From JBBQUN01 sp963717115 (GTDB lineage: Bacteria > Actinomycetota > Acidimicrobiia > Acidimicrobiales > SZUA-35): DNA of 64,000 bases. The notes beneath the pieces were generated by a model. The model did not search any database and was not told where the DNA came from. It worked only from the letters and a program-made list of their open reading frames with translations. Of this stretch, positions 54,123 through 62,055 are shown piece by piece. Position 1 is the first letter of the stretch, and the number at the start of each line of letters is the position of its first letter. Position numbers and translations under genes: made by a program. The stretch is taken from positions 1,054,001 to 1,118,000 of the forward strand of contig CAVQVO010000020.1 of assembly GCA_963717115.1 (NCBI GenBank). The letters run 5' to 3'.

Positions 54123-54567
54123 CCATTTCTCCTGATCGCCCTGTCCAACATTGTCTTCGCCGGCAGGTGGGACCGTTCGTTTCCGAGCCGCTCTTCCCTG
54201 CCGATGTGTGACACTTTATGACACTTCCCCCCACCCATCAAGCATTTCTCGACATTCCGTGGTCGAGTCACCACGCGGTGCGCAAACGTGTGTTCGATCG
54301 AGGAACGGCTGCGTGGTCGTCGACGCAGGCCAGCGGGTTTTCCACACCCTGTGTACGGAGACCGCCACCATCCGAGAGTTTTCTGGAGTCGTCGGCCACC
54401 GAACCCCGCCGCGGTCACCCACCGCGAGCAGGGATCACGCAGGGCGGGGCCCCGGGCGCGTCGGGGGTGGGAGGGAGGGCGAAGTGGGTCGACGTGGGGC
54501 AGCGACGGGCCAGACCACACACACCGACTCGACCGGCAACGACGAGCGTCGGACCGATGGTGAGCCG
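54123..54567. other. Upstream region of mraZ and the dcw cluster
   Basis: 445 bases hold the cluster promoter. On the coding (minus) strand the proximal part is G-rich (GATGGGTGGGGGGAAGTG, near 54,224-54,241), like the GTGG/TGGG-type boxes bound by MraZ in other bacteria, next to a direct repeat at 54,209-54,226. The distal part toward 54,567 shows G-rich runs on the plus strand but no gene. No RNA feature was recognised. Confidence 0.5.
54209..54226 (-). promoter_or_regulatory. Direct repeat, candidate MraZ or promoter element
   Basis: TGACACTT occurs twice at a 10-base period (54209-54216 and 54219-54226), or AAGTGTCA on the coding strand, about 85 bases ahead of mraZ. The spacing fits one DNA turn, and the adjacent G-rich box is like known MraZ sites. 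Function is inferred from position. Confidence 0.45.
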
Positions 54568-55680
54568 TCAGGACAGCCGGGCGAGGCTCCGGAACCGGCC
54601 CGAACCGACGGCGACGACGATCGCGACCGATGACAGCGCCAGGACGCCGAGTCCGCCGGTTCGAGCCGCCTCGGATGTTGCGTCGTGGAACGACGAGAGC
54701 ACCATGGCGGTCGCTGCGGCGAGCCAGCCGACCGTGGCGATCCGCAGCGAGACCCGTTCGACGAACGTCAACTCGGGATCGTCGGCCACCGCGGTCGACG
54801 GGGCGCCGTCGTCACGCATCAGGTGTTCGATCCAACGAACCGGCGACGTCACGGCGAGGACCACCAGTGGTGCCCACACGAGCACGACGGCGGCAACGGC
54901 GACCTGACCGCCACGGGTCAACCCCTCCCCTCGCTCGAGCCCGGCCACGACGGCGTCACCGGCGTAGACACCCAAGGCGGTGGTGAGGAGGGCCAGGAGC
55001 GCCTTGACGTAGCGCAGCACCAGACCCCGAAGTCGCAGGACGTGGCGCGCCATGCCGAACTCGACCTTGGCCACCTCCTCGAGCAAGGGTCGACGCTTCG
55101 AGGCGGCGAGGTCGAACAGACCCGCGGCCCGGGAGAGGTCGTCGTGGCCGGTCGGCAGTCCGTCGTAGACCTCGAGTTGCCGGTCGATCCGGCGCCGCGT
55201 GTTGTCGTTGGCCGGTACCAGGAGCTCGACGATCCGGGGCGCCGTGCGCAGCTCGTCGAGGGCCGACGTCGCCGCCCCGCCGAGTTCGTCGGATGGCAGT
55301 TGCAGCGACGTGAGGGTGAACCGGGGGGTGAACAGCTCCCGGTCGTCGATTCCGAGATGGTTGGCATGGAAGTAGAACCGGGTCAGGTCGGCGAACAGCA
55401 GCCACAGGGCCACGGCCGGAACGGCGAGCATGGCGGTGACGGCGACCACCAGGGACGTGTCGGCTCCGTCGATGCCATCGATCACGAGCGACCGCAGGAT
55501 GCCCGTCACCGAATCACGGGCGACCACGGGCAGCACCACGAGCAACCCGGCCCCCGAGAGCATCCCGACGGCGATGCGATGGAAGGTCGACAGGCGGACC
55601 TCGCAGCGGGCGACGAACGCTCGGGCGGCGGCCCGCTCGTCGACGGTCATGGTCGGTTCCGGGGCGCTGGGTGTTTCCAT
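54568..55680 (-). CDS. Integral membrane protein of unknown function
   Basis: About 370 residues from ATG 55680 (METPSAPEPTMTVDERAAARAFVARCE). Six predicted membrane segments occur as three pairs: VGMLSGAGLLVVLPVVA and LVVAVTAMLAVPAVALWLLFA, then ALLALLTTALGVYAG and VAVAAVVLVWAPLVVLAV, then VGWLAAATAMVLSSF and LGVLALSSVAIVVAVG. A soluble region of about 130 residues lies between the first and second pair. I do not recognise the family. It lies upstream of mraZ on the same strand and divergent from the lipoate-ligase-like gene. Confidence 0.65.
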   Translation of the reverse strand: METPSAPEPTMTVDERAAARAFVARCEVRLSTFHRIAVGMLSGAGLLVVLPVVARDSVTGILRSLVIDGIDGADTSLVVAVTAMLAVPAVALWLLFADLTRFYFHANHLGIDDRELFTPRFTLTSLQLPSDELGGAATSALDELRTAPRIVELLVPANDNTRRRIDRQLEVYDGLPTGHDDLSRAAGLFDLAASKRRPLLEEVAKVEFGMARHVLRLRGLVLRYVKALLALLTTALGVYAGDAVVAGLERGEGLTRGGQVAVAAVVLVWAPLVVLAVTSPVRWIEHLMRDDGAPSTAVADDPELTFVERVSLRIATVGWLAAATAMVLSSFHDATSEAARTGGLGVLALSSVAIVVAVGSGRFRSLARLS

Positions 55681-55808
55681 GGCTCCCAGTATCGCCAGGT
55701 CGCCGGCATGGTCAGGTCGCCGGAACCGCAAGACGCTCGATCGAACCACCACCGCCCGATGGCGGGGCCCGGGTGTGCCGGCCGCTGCGGGCCCCTAGCT
55801 TCGGGATC

Positions 55809-56537
55809 GTGCTGCACTGGACCGTCCACCACTCCCGAGGTTCGGCAGCGGCGTTCCACGAGCGTGACCTGATCCCGATCGGCGACGTCGATCCCGCCGA
55901 GGGGATGGTCCACGTCCACCACAGCACCCGGCGGGCCCTGGTCTTCGGCAGTGCTCAGCAGCCCGAGCTCCTGATCGACGTCGAGGCCGCCATGGCGTCC
56001 GGATGGGACGTGTGCCGGCGCCGCAGTGGCGGTGGGCTCGTCGTCGTCGTTCCCGACGCCCAGGTCTGGATCGATCTCGTCATCCCGGCAGCACATCCCT
56101 TGTGGAGCGACGATGTCAATCGGGCCTTCGACTGGGTCGGCGCGGCGTGGCTCGACGCGATCGAGGCACTCGGTCTGACGAGCGTCGACCGCCACGTCGG
56201 CGGGCTGCAGGATCGCGACGCCGGCCGCGTGCTGTGCTTCGCCGGGCTCGGGCCGGGCGAGGTCGAGACCGTGGACCGAGCCGACCGTCGGGCCCGCAAG
56301 CTCGTCGGCCTGTCGCAGCGTCGCACTCGCCACGGCGCCCGTTTCCAGACCATGCTCGCCCTGTCCGACACCCAGTCCGAGGTGCGGCCTTTCGCCGGCT
56401 CGGAACTGCGCCATCTGCTCGATCGGGGCGATCGCCGCCCCGTCGGCTGGCCCGACACGCCGCACCCTCCCGATCCCGCAACCGTCTCCGAGACCTTCGT
56501 CGCCGGGCTCCCGAGGTCGTCGACTACCGCGTCTTGA
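55809..56537 (+). CDS. Lipoate-protein ligase A-like (BPL/LPL catalytic domain) protein
   Basis: A 242-residue protein from GTG 55809. The cofactor-ligase fold shows VHVHHSTRRALVFGSAQ, DVCRRRSGGGLVVVVPDAQVWIDLVIP (R-R-S-G-G-G substrate loop) and RKLVGLSQRRTRHGARFQTML, where the Lys of ARKLVG matches the catalytic lysine. It is shorter than E. coli LplA and lacks the accessory C-terminal domain, so it may need a partner or use octanoyl or lipoyl donors on another protein. It is followed 24 bases later by an acyl-CoA dehydrogenase gene. Confidence 0.78.
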   Translation: MLHWTVHHSRGSAAAFHERDLIPIGDVDPAEGMVHVHHSTRRALVFGSAQQPELLIDVEAAMASGWDVCRRRSGGGLVVVVPDAQVWIDLVIPAAHPLWSDDVNRAFDWVGAAWLDAIEALGLTSVDRHVGGLQDRDAGRVLCFAGLGPGEVETVDRADRRARKLVGLSQRRTRHGARFQTMLALSDTQSEVRPFAGSELRHLLDRGDRRPVGWPDTPHPPDPATVSETFVAGLPRSSTTAS

Positions 56538-56560
56538 CCGGTCGGTCTAGATTGGGCGCC

Positions 56561-57809
56561 ATGCAGCCGACCTACAACGCCGAAGCCGACACCTTTCGGG
56601 AGAAGATCCAGGCCTTCCTGGCCGAGCACCTCCCGGCCGACTGGAAGGGCATCGGCGCACTCGACGCCGACGCCGCGCACCAATTCACCAAGGAGTGGCG
56701 CGACATCCTGCGCGACAACCGACTGCTGGCCGCCTCGTGGCCGACCGAATACGGCGGCGCCGGACTGTCACAGCTCGAGGGTGTCATCATGGCCGAGGAG
56801 TTCGCCAAGGCCGGCGTTCCCACGGGCGGGGCGAACGATGCCTTCAGCATCCAGATGGTCGGCAACACGATCATCCAATGGGGCACCGAGGAGCAGAAGC
56901 AGCACTTCCTGCCCCGCATCATCTCGGGCGAAGACCTCTGGTGCCAGGGCTACTCCGAGCCGAATGCCGGCTCCGACCTCGGCAACCTCGGCTGCAAGGC
57001 CGTGCTCGACGGCGACGAGTGGATCATCAACGGGCAGAAGATCTGGACCTCGGCCGGCCATCTCGCCGACTGGATCTTCGTGCTCACCCGCACCGACCCC
57101 GAAGCCGCCAAGCACCGGGGCATCACGTTCCTGCTGGTCCCCATGGATCAGCCGGGGGTCGAGGTCCGTCCGATCAAGATGATCAGTGGCGACTCGGAAT
57201 TCAACGAGGTGTTCTTCACCGACGCCCGCGCCCCGACGCGAGAACGTCGTCGGGGAGGTCAACGGCGGCTGGGGTGTCGCCATGACCCTGCTCGGGTTCG
57301 AGCGGGGCGAAGCCGCGGCCACGACACCCGTGCTGTTCGGCGTCGAGCTCGATCGTCTGCTGGCGCTGGCCAAGCAGCAGGGGGTCGCCGACGACCCGAT
57401 CGTCCGCCAGAACCTGGCGTGGTGCTACTCGAAGGTCCAGATCATGCGCTTCCTCGGGATGCGGACCCTCACCAAGTTCCTGTCCGGCGAACATCCCGGG
57501 CCCGACGCCTCGATCTTCAAGCTCTACTGGTCGGAGTACCACCGCCGAGTCACCGAACTCGGCGTGTCGATGTTCGGAGCCGGTGGCATGGTCATCGACG
57601 GCAAGTTCCCGAGCAGTGCGTTCTCGACCGACTCTCCCGGAGCCCCCAACGACTCCGGCTCGTGGATCGGGACGTTCCTCAACGCCCGAGCCGGCACCAT
57701 CTACGCCGGAACCAGCCAGGTGCAGCGCAACATCATCGGCGAGATCGTCCTCGGACTACCGAAGGAACCGCGGGCCGACGGCGGACCCTGGAAGGACATC
57801 CCGAAATGA
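56561..57809 (+). CDS. Acyl-CoA dehydrogenase (frame broken once)
   Basis: About 415 residues from ATG 56561. The N-terminal part carries WPTEYGGAGLSQLEGVIMAEEFAKAG, the FAD-binding WCQGYSEPNAGSDLGNLGCKAVLDGDEWIINGQKIWTSAGHLADWIFVLTR, and VRPIKMISGDSEFNEVFFTDARAP. The frame then shifts near 57,238 and continues ENVVGEVNGGWGVAMTLLGFERG and, at the end, GTIYAGTSQVQRNIIGEIVLGLP, which includes the FAD-anchoring T-S-Q. It dehydrogenates an acyl-CoA at the alpha-beta bond, likely a branched or steroid side chain given the family, though this is inference. One extra base explains the break. Confidence 0.88.
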
Positions 57810-57873
57810 CCCACCGGCCGGCGGCCGAGCGTCCTTCGAGACCCGCCACCCTGCTCATCGAAAGGACCCTCCC

Positions 57874-58203
57874 ATGACCGTCATCAAGATCAACGCCATC
57901 ACCGTCCCCGCCGATTCCGGCGACGAACTCGGCAAGCGCTTCGCCGCACGGGCCGGCGCCGTCGACGGCCACGACGGGTTCGAGGGCTTCGAACTCCTCA
58001 AGCCGACCGATGATCGCAACGTCTGGCTGGTCGTGACCCGCTGGCGCGACGAGGCGGCCTTCGAGGCCTGGACCTCCTCGCAGTCCTTCGCCCACGGCCA
58101 CCAGGGCGCCGATCGCCCGACCGCCGGGGGCGGGCCCGTCAGCACCGGCGCCGAGCTCTGGTCCTACGAGGTCTCGGTCACCTCGCCGGGCAACGCCGGC
58201 TGA
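57874..58203 (+). CDS. MhuD-like heme-degrading monooxygenase (ABM domain)
   Basis: A 109-residue ABM-domain protein from ATG 57874. It aligns over its length with mycobacterial MhuD: VIKINAITVPADSGDELGKRFAARAGAVDGHDGFEGFELLKP and VVTRWRDEAAFEAW. In MhuD the functional residues are N7, W66 and H75. Here N7 and W66 are in place, and two histidines (74 and 76) fall in the heme-ligand region. MhuD cleaves heme to free iron for the cell. The gene follows the acyl-CoA dehydrogenase after 64 bases. A non-heme ABM role is the alternative. Confidence 0.82.
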   Translation: MTVIKINAITVPADSGDELGKRFAARAGAVDGHDGFEGFELLKPTDDRNVWLVVTRWRDEAAFEAWTSSQSFAHGHQGADRPTAGGGPVSTGAELWSYEVSVTSPGNAG

Positions 58204-58223
58204 TCCGTGACCGTCCCGGGCCG

Positions 58224-58580
58224 ATGATCGTCGGGATCGATCACCTGCAACTCGCCATGCCGCCGGGTGGCGAAGACGAAGCCGTCCGTTTCTACGGCGA
58301 CGTCTTGGGTCTGACCCCGATTCCCAAACCCGCCGTGCTCGCCGTTCGGGGCGGCTGTTGGTTCGACGCCGGCACCGTACAGATCCATCTCGGCGGCGAC
58401 GCGACGTTCGTCCCGGCCCGCAAGGCCCACCCGGCATTCGCCGTCACCGACCTCGACTCCCTCCTCGCCCGCCTGGCCGAGGCCGGGATCGAGGTGCGCG
58501 ACGGAGCCGTGATCGACGGGCGGATCCAACGGTTCTGCGACGATCCATTCGGCAACCGGATCGAACTGGTCGCCGTATGA
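58224..58580 (+). CDS. VOC (glyoxalase-like) family protein
   Basis: A 118-residue single-module vicinal-oxygen-chelate protein. It starts IVGIDHLQLAMPPGGEDEAVRFYGDVLGL and ends RIQRFCDDPFGNRIELV, the usual Glo_EDI_BRP-like frame with metal ligands H (residue 7), H (about 55) and E (about 115). Members do isomerisation, dioxygenation or drug binding; the substrate is unknown. It overlaps the next small gene by ATGA (58577-58580), so the two form an operon with the MhuD-like gene 20 bases before. Confidence 0.85.
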   Translation: MIVGIDHLQLAMPPGGEDEAVRFYGDVLGLTPIPKPAVLAVRGGCWFDAGTVQIHLGGDATFVPARKAHPAFAVTDLDSLLARLAEAGIEVRDGAVIDGRIQRFCDDPFGNRIELVAV

Positions 58581-58834
58581 CCGAGCGGCTCCCCCTCTCG
58601 ACCCCGGCCCTGTTCGCCCTGCTCCGACGACCCGGTCTGTGGACCACGGCCGTGCGGGCGGCGCTCGAACTGGCACCCCGGGGCTGGTGGCGCACGTCCC
58701 CCCACCTGCCACTCCCCGATCCCGACTGGTTGCACTTCCGCCTGGTCACCGCCTACGGCGGCGACGGATCGCAGGCCATGGGCGCCGAGGAACTCCTCAC
58801 CTGGCTGGAATGGAAGCGGGACTTCCCCACCTGA
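58577..58834 (+). CDS. Small protein of unknown function
   Basis: An 85-residue protein whose ATG overlaps the VOC stop. It begins MTERLPLSTPALFALLRRPGLW and ends with GAEELLTWLEWKRDF. The W-rich composition (PRGWWRTSPHLPLPDPDWLHFR) and translational coupling support a real gene, but I do not recognise the family. Its 3' end overlaps the last 82 bases of the ROK kinase gene on the other strand. Confidence 0.65.
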   Translation: MTERLPLSTPALFALLRRPGLWTTAVRAALELAPRGWWRTSPHLPLPDPDWLHFRLVTAYGGDGSQAMGAEELLTWLEWKRDFPT

Positions 58835-59784
58835 CGCCTCCCGGAACCCGCCGGCCGCTGCACGGAACCGACGCGCCGAATCAGTCCGACGGGGGTCCGA
58901 TCAACCCGAGCGCGCGCGAACCCGACGGCGGCCGCTCCGACCAGCGGGGCCGAGGCCCCGAGGCCGACGGGCTCGACGCGAGTGCCGATGCTGTAGTCGA
59001 GGCTCGCGACCCGGTCGACCTCGGCCTGGGCGGCGCTGAAGAACGGCTCACCGAAACCCAGGGCAACGGAGCCACCGACGACGGCGAGGTGGAGGTCGAG
59101 CGCATTGGCCAACGATCCGATGGCCCGCCCGACCATGGTGCCGACGTGGTTGATCTCGGACGTGCACGCCTCTTCGGCCGGCCGCCCGGTCCGAACCTCG
59201 ATGGCGGTTCCCGACGCCTCGCACTCCAGGCTGCCGGCGACGTGCCCGGGCAGCGCCGTGCCGCCGGGATTGACCACGATCTGACCGACGTGGCCCGCGT
59301 TGCCCGTCCGGCCATCGAGCAGGCGCCCGTCGAGGACGATCCCGCCACCGACACCGGTCGACACCACCATCGCCACGTAGTCCCGCACGCCGACGGCGGC
59401 CCCGACCCACCCTTCGGCCAGGGCCAGGGCCTTGGCGTCGTTGCCGACGTGGGTGGGCAGACCGGTGAATTCGGCCAACCGTGCACCGAGCGGGAACGAT
59501 CGCCAGGCCGGGATGTTGAGGGGCGAGACGAGGTGCCCGCCGAGCGTCATCGGACCGGGGCATCCCACACCACAGACGGTGAACCGATCGAACGGTTCGA
59601 AGCGTCCGAGCAGGGAGCAGAGATCGGCGAACAGGTCCTCGGCCGTCGCGTCGGCCCGCGTGGCCGCCAGATGCCGCTGGAACAGCCGCCCCTCGGTGTC
59701 GACGACGCCCGCGGCGAGCTTGGTCCCTCCGACGTCGATCGCCAACGCCGACCCGATGGAAGGTGACGGATGCACAGATGGCAC
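58753..59784 (-). CDS. ROK family protein (glucokinase-like) without the zinc cysteines
   Basis: About 343 residues from GTG 59784; GTG 59775 is an alternative. The N-terminal ATP site is LAIDVGGTKLAAGVVD. VGCPGPM, NIPAWRSFPL and HVGNDAKALALAEGWVGAA (catalytic Asp) follow, with STGVGGGIVLDGRLLDGRTGNAGHVGQIV. The usual C-x-C-G-x-x-G-C zinc motif of ROK kinases is replaced by LPGHVAGSLECEASG, so the cysteines are lost. The last 50 residues (after LVGAAAVGFA) are basic and go beyond the family end, overlapping the convergent gene. A sequencing shift or a real extension could explain this. It may phosphorylate glucose or an amino sugar, or be a non-catalytic relative. Confidence 0.8.
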   Translation of the reverse strand: MPSVHPSPSIGSALAIDVGGTKLAAGVVDTEGRLFQRHLAATRADATAEDLFADLCSLLGRFEPFDRFTVCGVGCPGPMTLGGHLVSPLNIPAWRSFPLGARLAEFTGLPTHVGNDAKALALAEGWVGAAVGVRDYVAMVVSTGVGGGIVLDGRLLDGRTGNAGHVGQIVVNPGGTALPGHVAGSLECEASGTAIEVRTGRPAEEACTSEINHVGTMVGRAIGSLANALDLHLAVVGGSVALGFGEPFFSAAQAEVDRVASLDYSIGTRVEPVGLGASAPLVGAAAVGFARARVDRTPVGLIRRVGSVQRPAGSGRRQVGKSRFHSSQVRSSSAPMACDPSPP

Positions 59785-59866
59785 AGTAGACGCCAGGCGA
59801 ACCGACCGAGCGCACCGCAGTGGTGTTGGTAGCCTCGCCCGAAGCGGCCACGAAGGGATCCCGTCA

Positions 59867-60904
59867 GTGAACACCAACGATGCGTTGCGCCCACCACAAC
59901 CGGTGCAAGCCAACGAACCCGTCGACCGGAACCACCGGATGACCCTCGACCAACATCGGGCGGCCCAGTTCGGCGCGGCCTTCATCGCCATCTGCGACAA
60001 CGTCGAGCACGTGGTTCGCGGCAAACGTTCGGTGGTCGAACAGTCCCTCCTGTGCCTCCTCGCCGGCGGGCACCTGCTCGTCGAGGACGTGCCGGGCGTC
60101 GGCAAGACCACGCTGGCCAAGGCCCTGTCGGCCTCGGTGGGCGGCAAGCTCGGTCGGATCCAGTTCACCCCCGACCTCCTCCCGGCCGACGTGACGGGGG
60201 TCAGCATCTGGAACCGCAACGACGCCAACTTCGAGTTCCGACCGGGCCCGGTCTTCACCGAACTCGTCCTGGCCGACGAGATCAACCGGGCCTCGCCCAA
60301 GACCCAGTCGGCCCTGCTCGAGGCCATGGCCGAGGGCCAGGTCACCGTCGACGGCATCACCCATCGGCTGCCCGAGCCGTTCATGGTCATGGCGACCCAG
60401 AATCCGATCGAGCAGGAGGGCACCTATCCCCTCCCCGAGAGCCAGCTGGATCGGTTCCTGATGCGGATCTCGGTGGGCTATCCGGCGCGCAAGGACGAGT
60501 TGGCGATCCTCCACACCCACGAGAGCGACGGCCTGGTCCGCCGGCTCCAACCGGTCGCCACGCTGCGAGACATCGTCACCATGTCGCAGCTGATCAAGTC
60601 GGTCCACATCGCCGAAGAACTCCGCGGCTACCTCATCGACATCGCCGACGCCACCCGTCGTCATCCGGGCGTCTCGCTCGGTATGTCGCCCCGTGCGACG
60701 TTGAGCCTGCAGCGTGTCGCCCGGGCCCGGGCCCTCGCCCGGGGGCAGCTCTACGTCACCGACGACGACATCAAGGCCGTCGCCAGCCAGGTGATCTCCC
60801 ACCGTCTGATCCTGCGCCCCGAAGCCCAGCTCCAGGGAACCACGGCCGAATCGGTCGTCGCCGACATCCTGCAGGCCGTGCCGGTTCCCTACGATCGCGT
60901 CTGA
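59867..60904 (+). CDS. MoxR family AAA+ ATPase
   Basis: About 345 residues from GTG 59867, with GAAGGGA about eight bases upstream; ATG 59940 is an alternative. The Walker A is GVGKTTLAKALS, Walker B is LVLADEINRASPKTQSALLEAMAEG, and ATQNPIEQEGTYPLPESQLDRFLMRI is the MoxR sensor/arginine-finger region. A C-terminal helical lid follows. MoxR proteins act as chaperones that help mature metal- or cofactor-binding complexes. It starts an operon with DUF58 and transglutaminase genes, the usual trio. Confidence 0.93.
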   Translation: MNTNDALRPPQPVQANEPVDRNHRMTLDQHRAAQFGAAFIAICDNVEHVVRGKRSVVEQSLLCLLAGGHLLVEDVPGVGKTTLAKALSASVGGKLGRIQFTPDLLPADVTGVSIWNRNDANFEFRPGPVFTELVLADEINRASPKTQSALLEAMAEGQVTVDGITHRLPEPFMVMATQNPIEQEGTYPLPESQLDRFLMRISVGYPARKDELAILHTHESDGLVRRLQPVATLRDIVTMSQLIKSVHIAEELRGYLIDIADATRRHPGVSLGMSPRATLSLQRVARARALARGQLYVTDDDIKAVASQVISHRLILRPEAQLQGTTAESVVADILQAVPVPYDRV

Positions 60905-62055
60905 TGCGACTCACCCGAGCCGGCGTCGGCCTCGTCCTCTCCGCGTTCTTGTCGTTCGCACTCGGCCGGCTCTTCGGGGCCGACGAGTTGCTGTACCTCG
61001 CCGCGATGCAGGCCGTGGCATTCGTCGCCGCCCTGGCCTACACCAGTCTCAGCCGTCTCGATCTCGCCGTCACCAGGACCGCCACCCCCGCCCGGCTTCG
61101 AGCGGGAACGCCGGCCCGCATCGACGTCGCCATCGCCAACCGGGGCCGGCGTCAGACCCCGATGCTCGAGGCCACCGATCACATCAGCGGGACCCCCGGG
61201 GCCTCGCTGCACCTGGCTCCGATTCGGCCGAACGCCAGCGCACCGATCGCCTACCGGCTACCGACGACTCGTCGCGGGCTGGTCGCCGTCGGCCCCCTCG
61301 ACCTCGCCTTCGGCGATCCCCTCGGACTCACCCGGAGCTCGCTGTCCGCCTCCGGGACGATCACCCTGGTCGTGCACCCCGAACTGGTCGACCTCGGTCC
61401 ACTCAACGCGATCGCCGGTCACGACCCCACCGCCGATCTCCAACCGATCCGGGCGCTGGCCACCGGTGGCGACGAGTTCTTCGCCCTTCGTCCCTATGTC
61501 GTCGGCGACGAACTGCGCCGGGTGCACTGGCGGGCGAGCGCCCGCACCGGCGAACTCGTGGTGCGCCAAGACGAGCGTCCCCGCACCGGGCGGGTCACGG
61601 TCGTCCTCGACCGTCGTCGCGAGGTCTACGACGAACCCGGCTTCGAGCGCGCCGTTTCGGCCACCCTGAGCGTGCTCTACGCCGGTTGGCGAGGCGACGA
61701 CGCCCTGCGCTTCCTGACGTCGTCGAGCCCCGTCGTGACCGACGTCCGAGGACGACACGAACTCGACGCCATCGACGAGCAACTCGCCACGATCGACACC
61801 ACGGTCAGCGCGTCCCTGGTCCGGTCGATCGAGGGGCTGACCCGGATGGGGCTCGGGGGCACGCTGGTGGTCGTCACCGGCACGCCGACCACCGAACTCC
61901 GCACCGCCCTGGACCGGGCCCGTCGGACCTTCGGTGTGGTCCTCCCGATCCTGTGTCAGTCGGTACCCGAGCCGCCGGTCGGGGCGATCGTGCACGACGG
62001 CTCCGAGCCGCTGCGATCGCTGTGGCTGCGGCGCCTGTCGGGGGTGGCGGGATGA
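60904..62055 (+). CDS. DUF58 domain-containing membrane protein
   Basis: A 383-residue protein whose ATG shares one base with the MoxR stop. Two N-terminal transmembrane helices (VGLVLSAFLSFALGRLFG, AVAFVAALAYTSL) precede a beta domain and the DUF58 core FALRPYVVGDELRRVHWRASARTGELVVRQDE, then a vWA-like fold with VVLDRRREVYDEPG. DUF58 proteins work with MoxR ATPases. Its stop overlaps the transglutaminase ATG (ATGA). Confidence 0.93.
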   Translation: MRLTRAGVGLVLSAFLSFALGRLFGADELLYLAAMQAVAFVAALAYTSLSRLDLAVTRTATPARLRAGTPARIDVAIANRGRRQTPMLEATDHISGTPGASLHLAPIRPNASAPIAYRLPTTRRGLVAVGPLDLAFGDPLGLTRSSLSASGTITLVVHPELVDLGPLNAIAGHDPTADLQPIRALATGGDEFFALRPYVVGDELRRVHWRASARTGELVVRQDERPRTGRVTVVLDRRREVYDEPGFERAVSATLSVLYAGWRGDDALRFLTSSSPVVTDVRGRHELDAIDEQLATIDTTVSASLVRSIEGLTRMGLGGTLVVVTGTPTTELRTALDRARRTFGVVLPILCQSVPEPPVGAIVHDGSEPLRSLWLRRLSGVAG

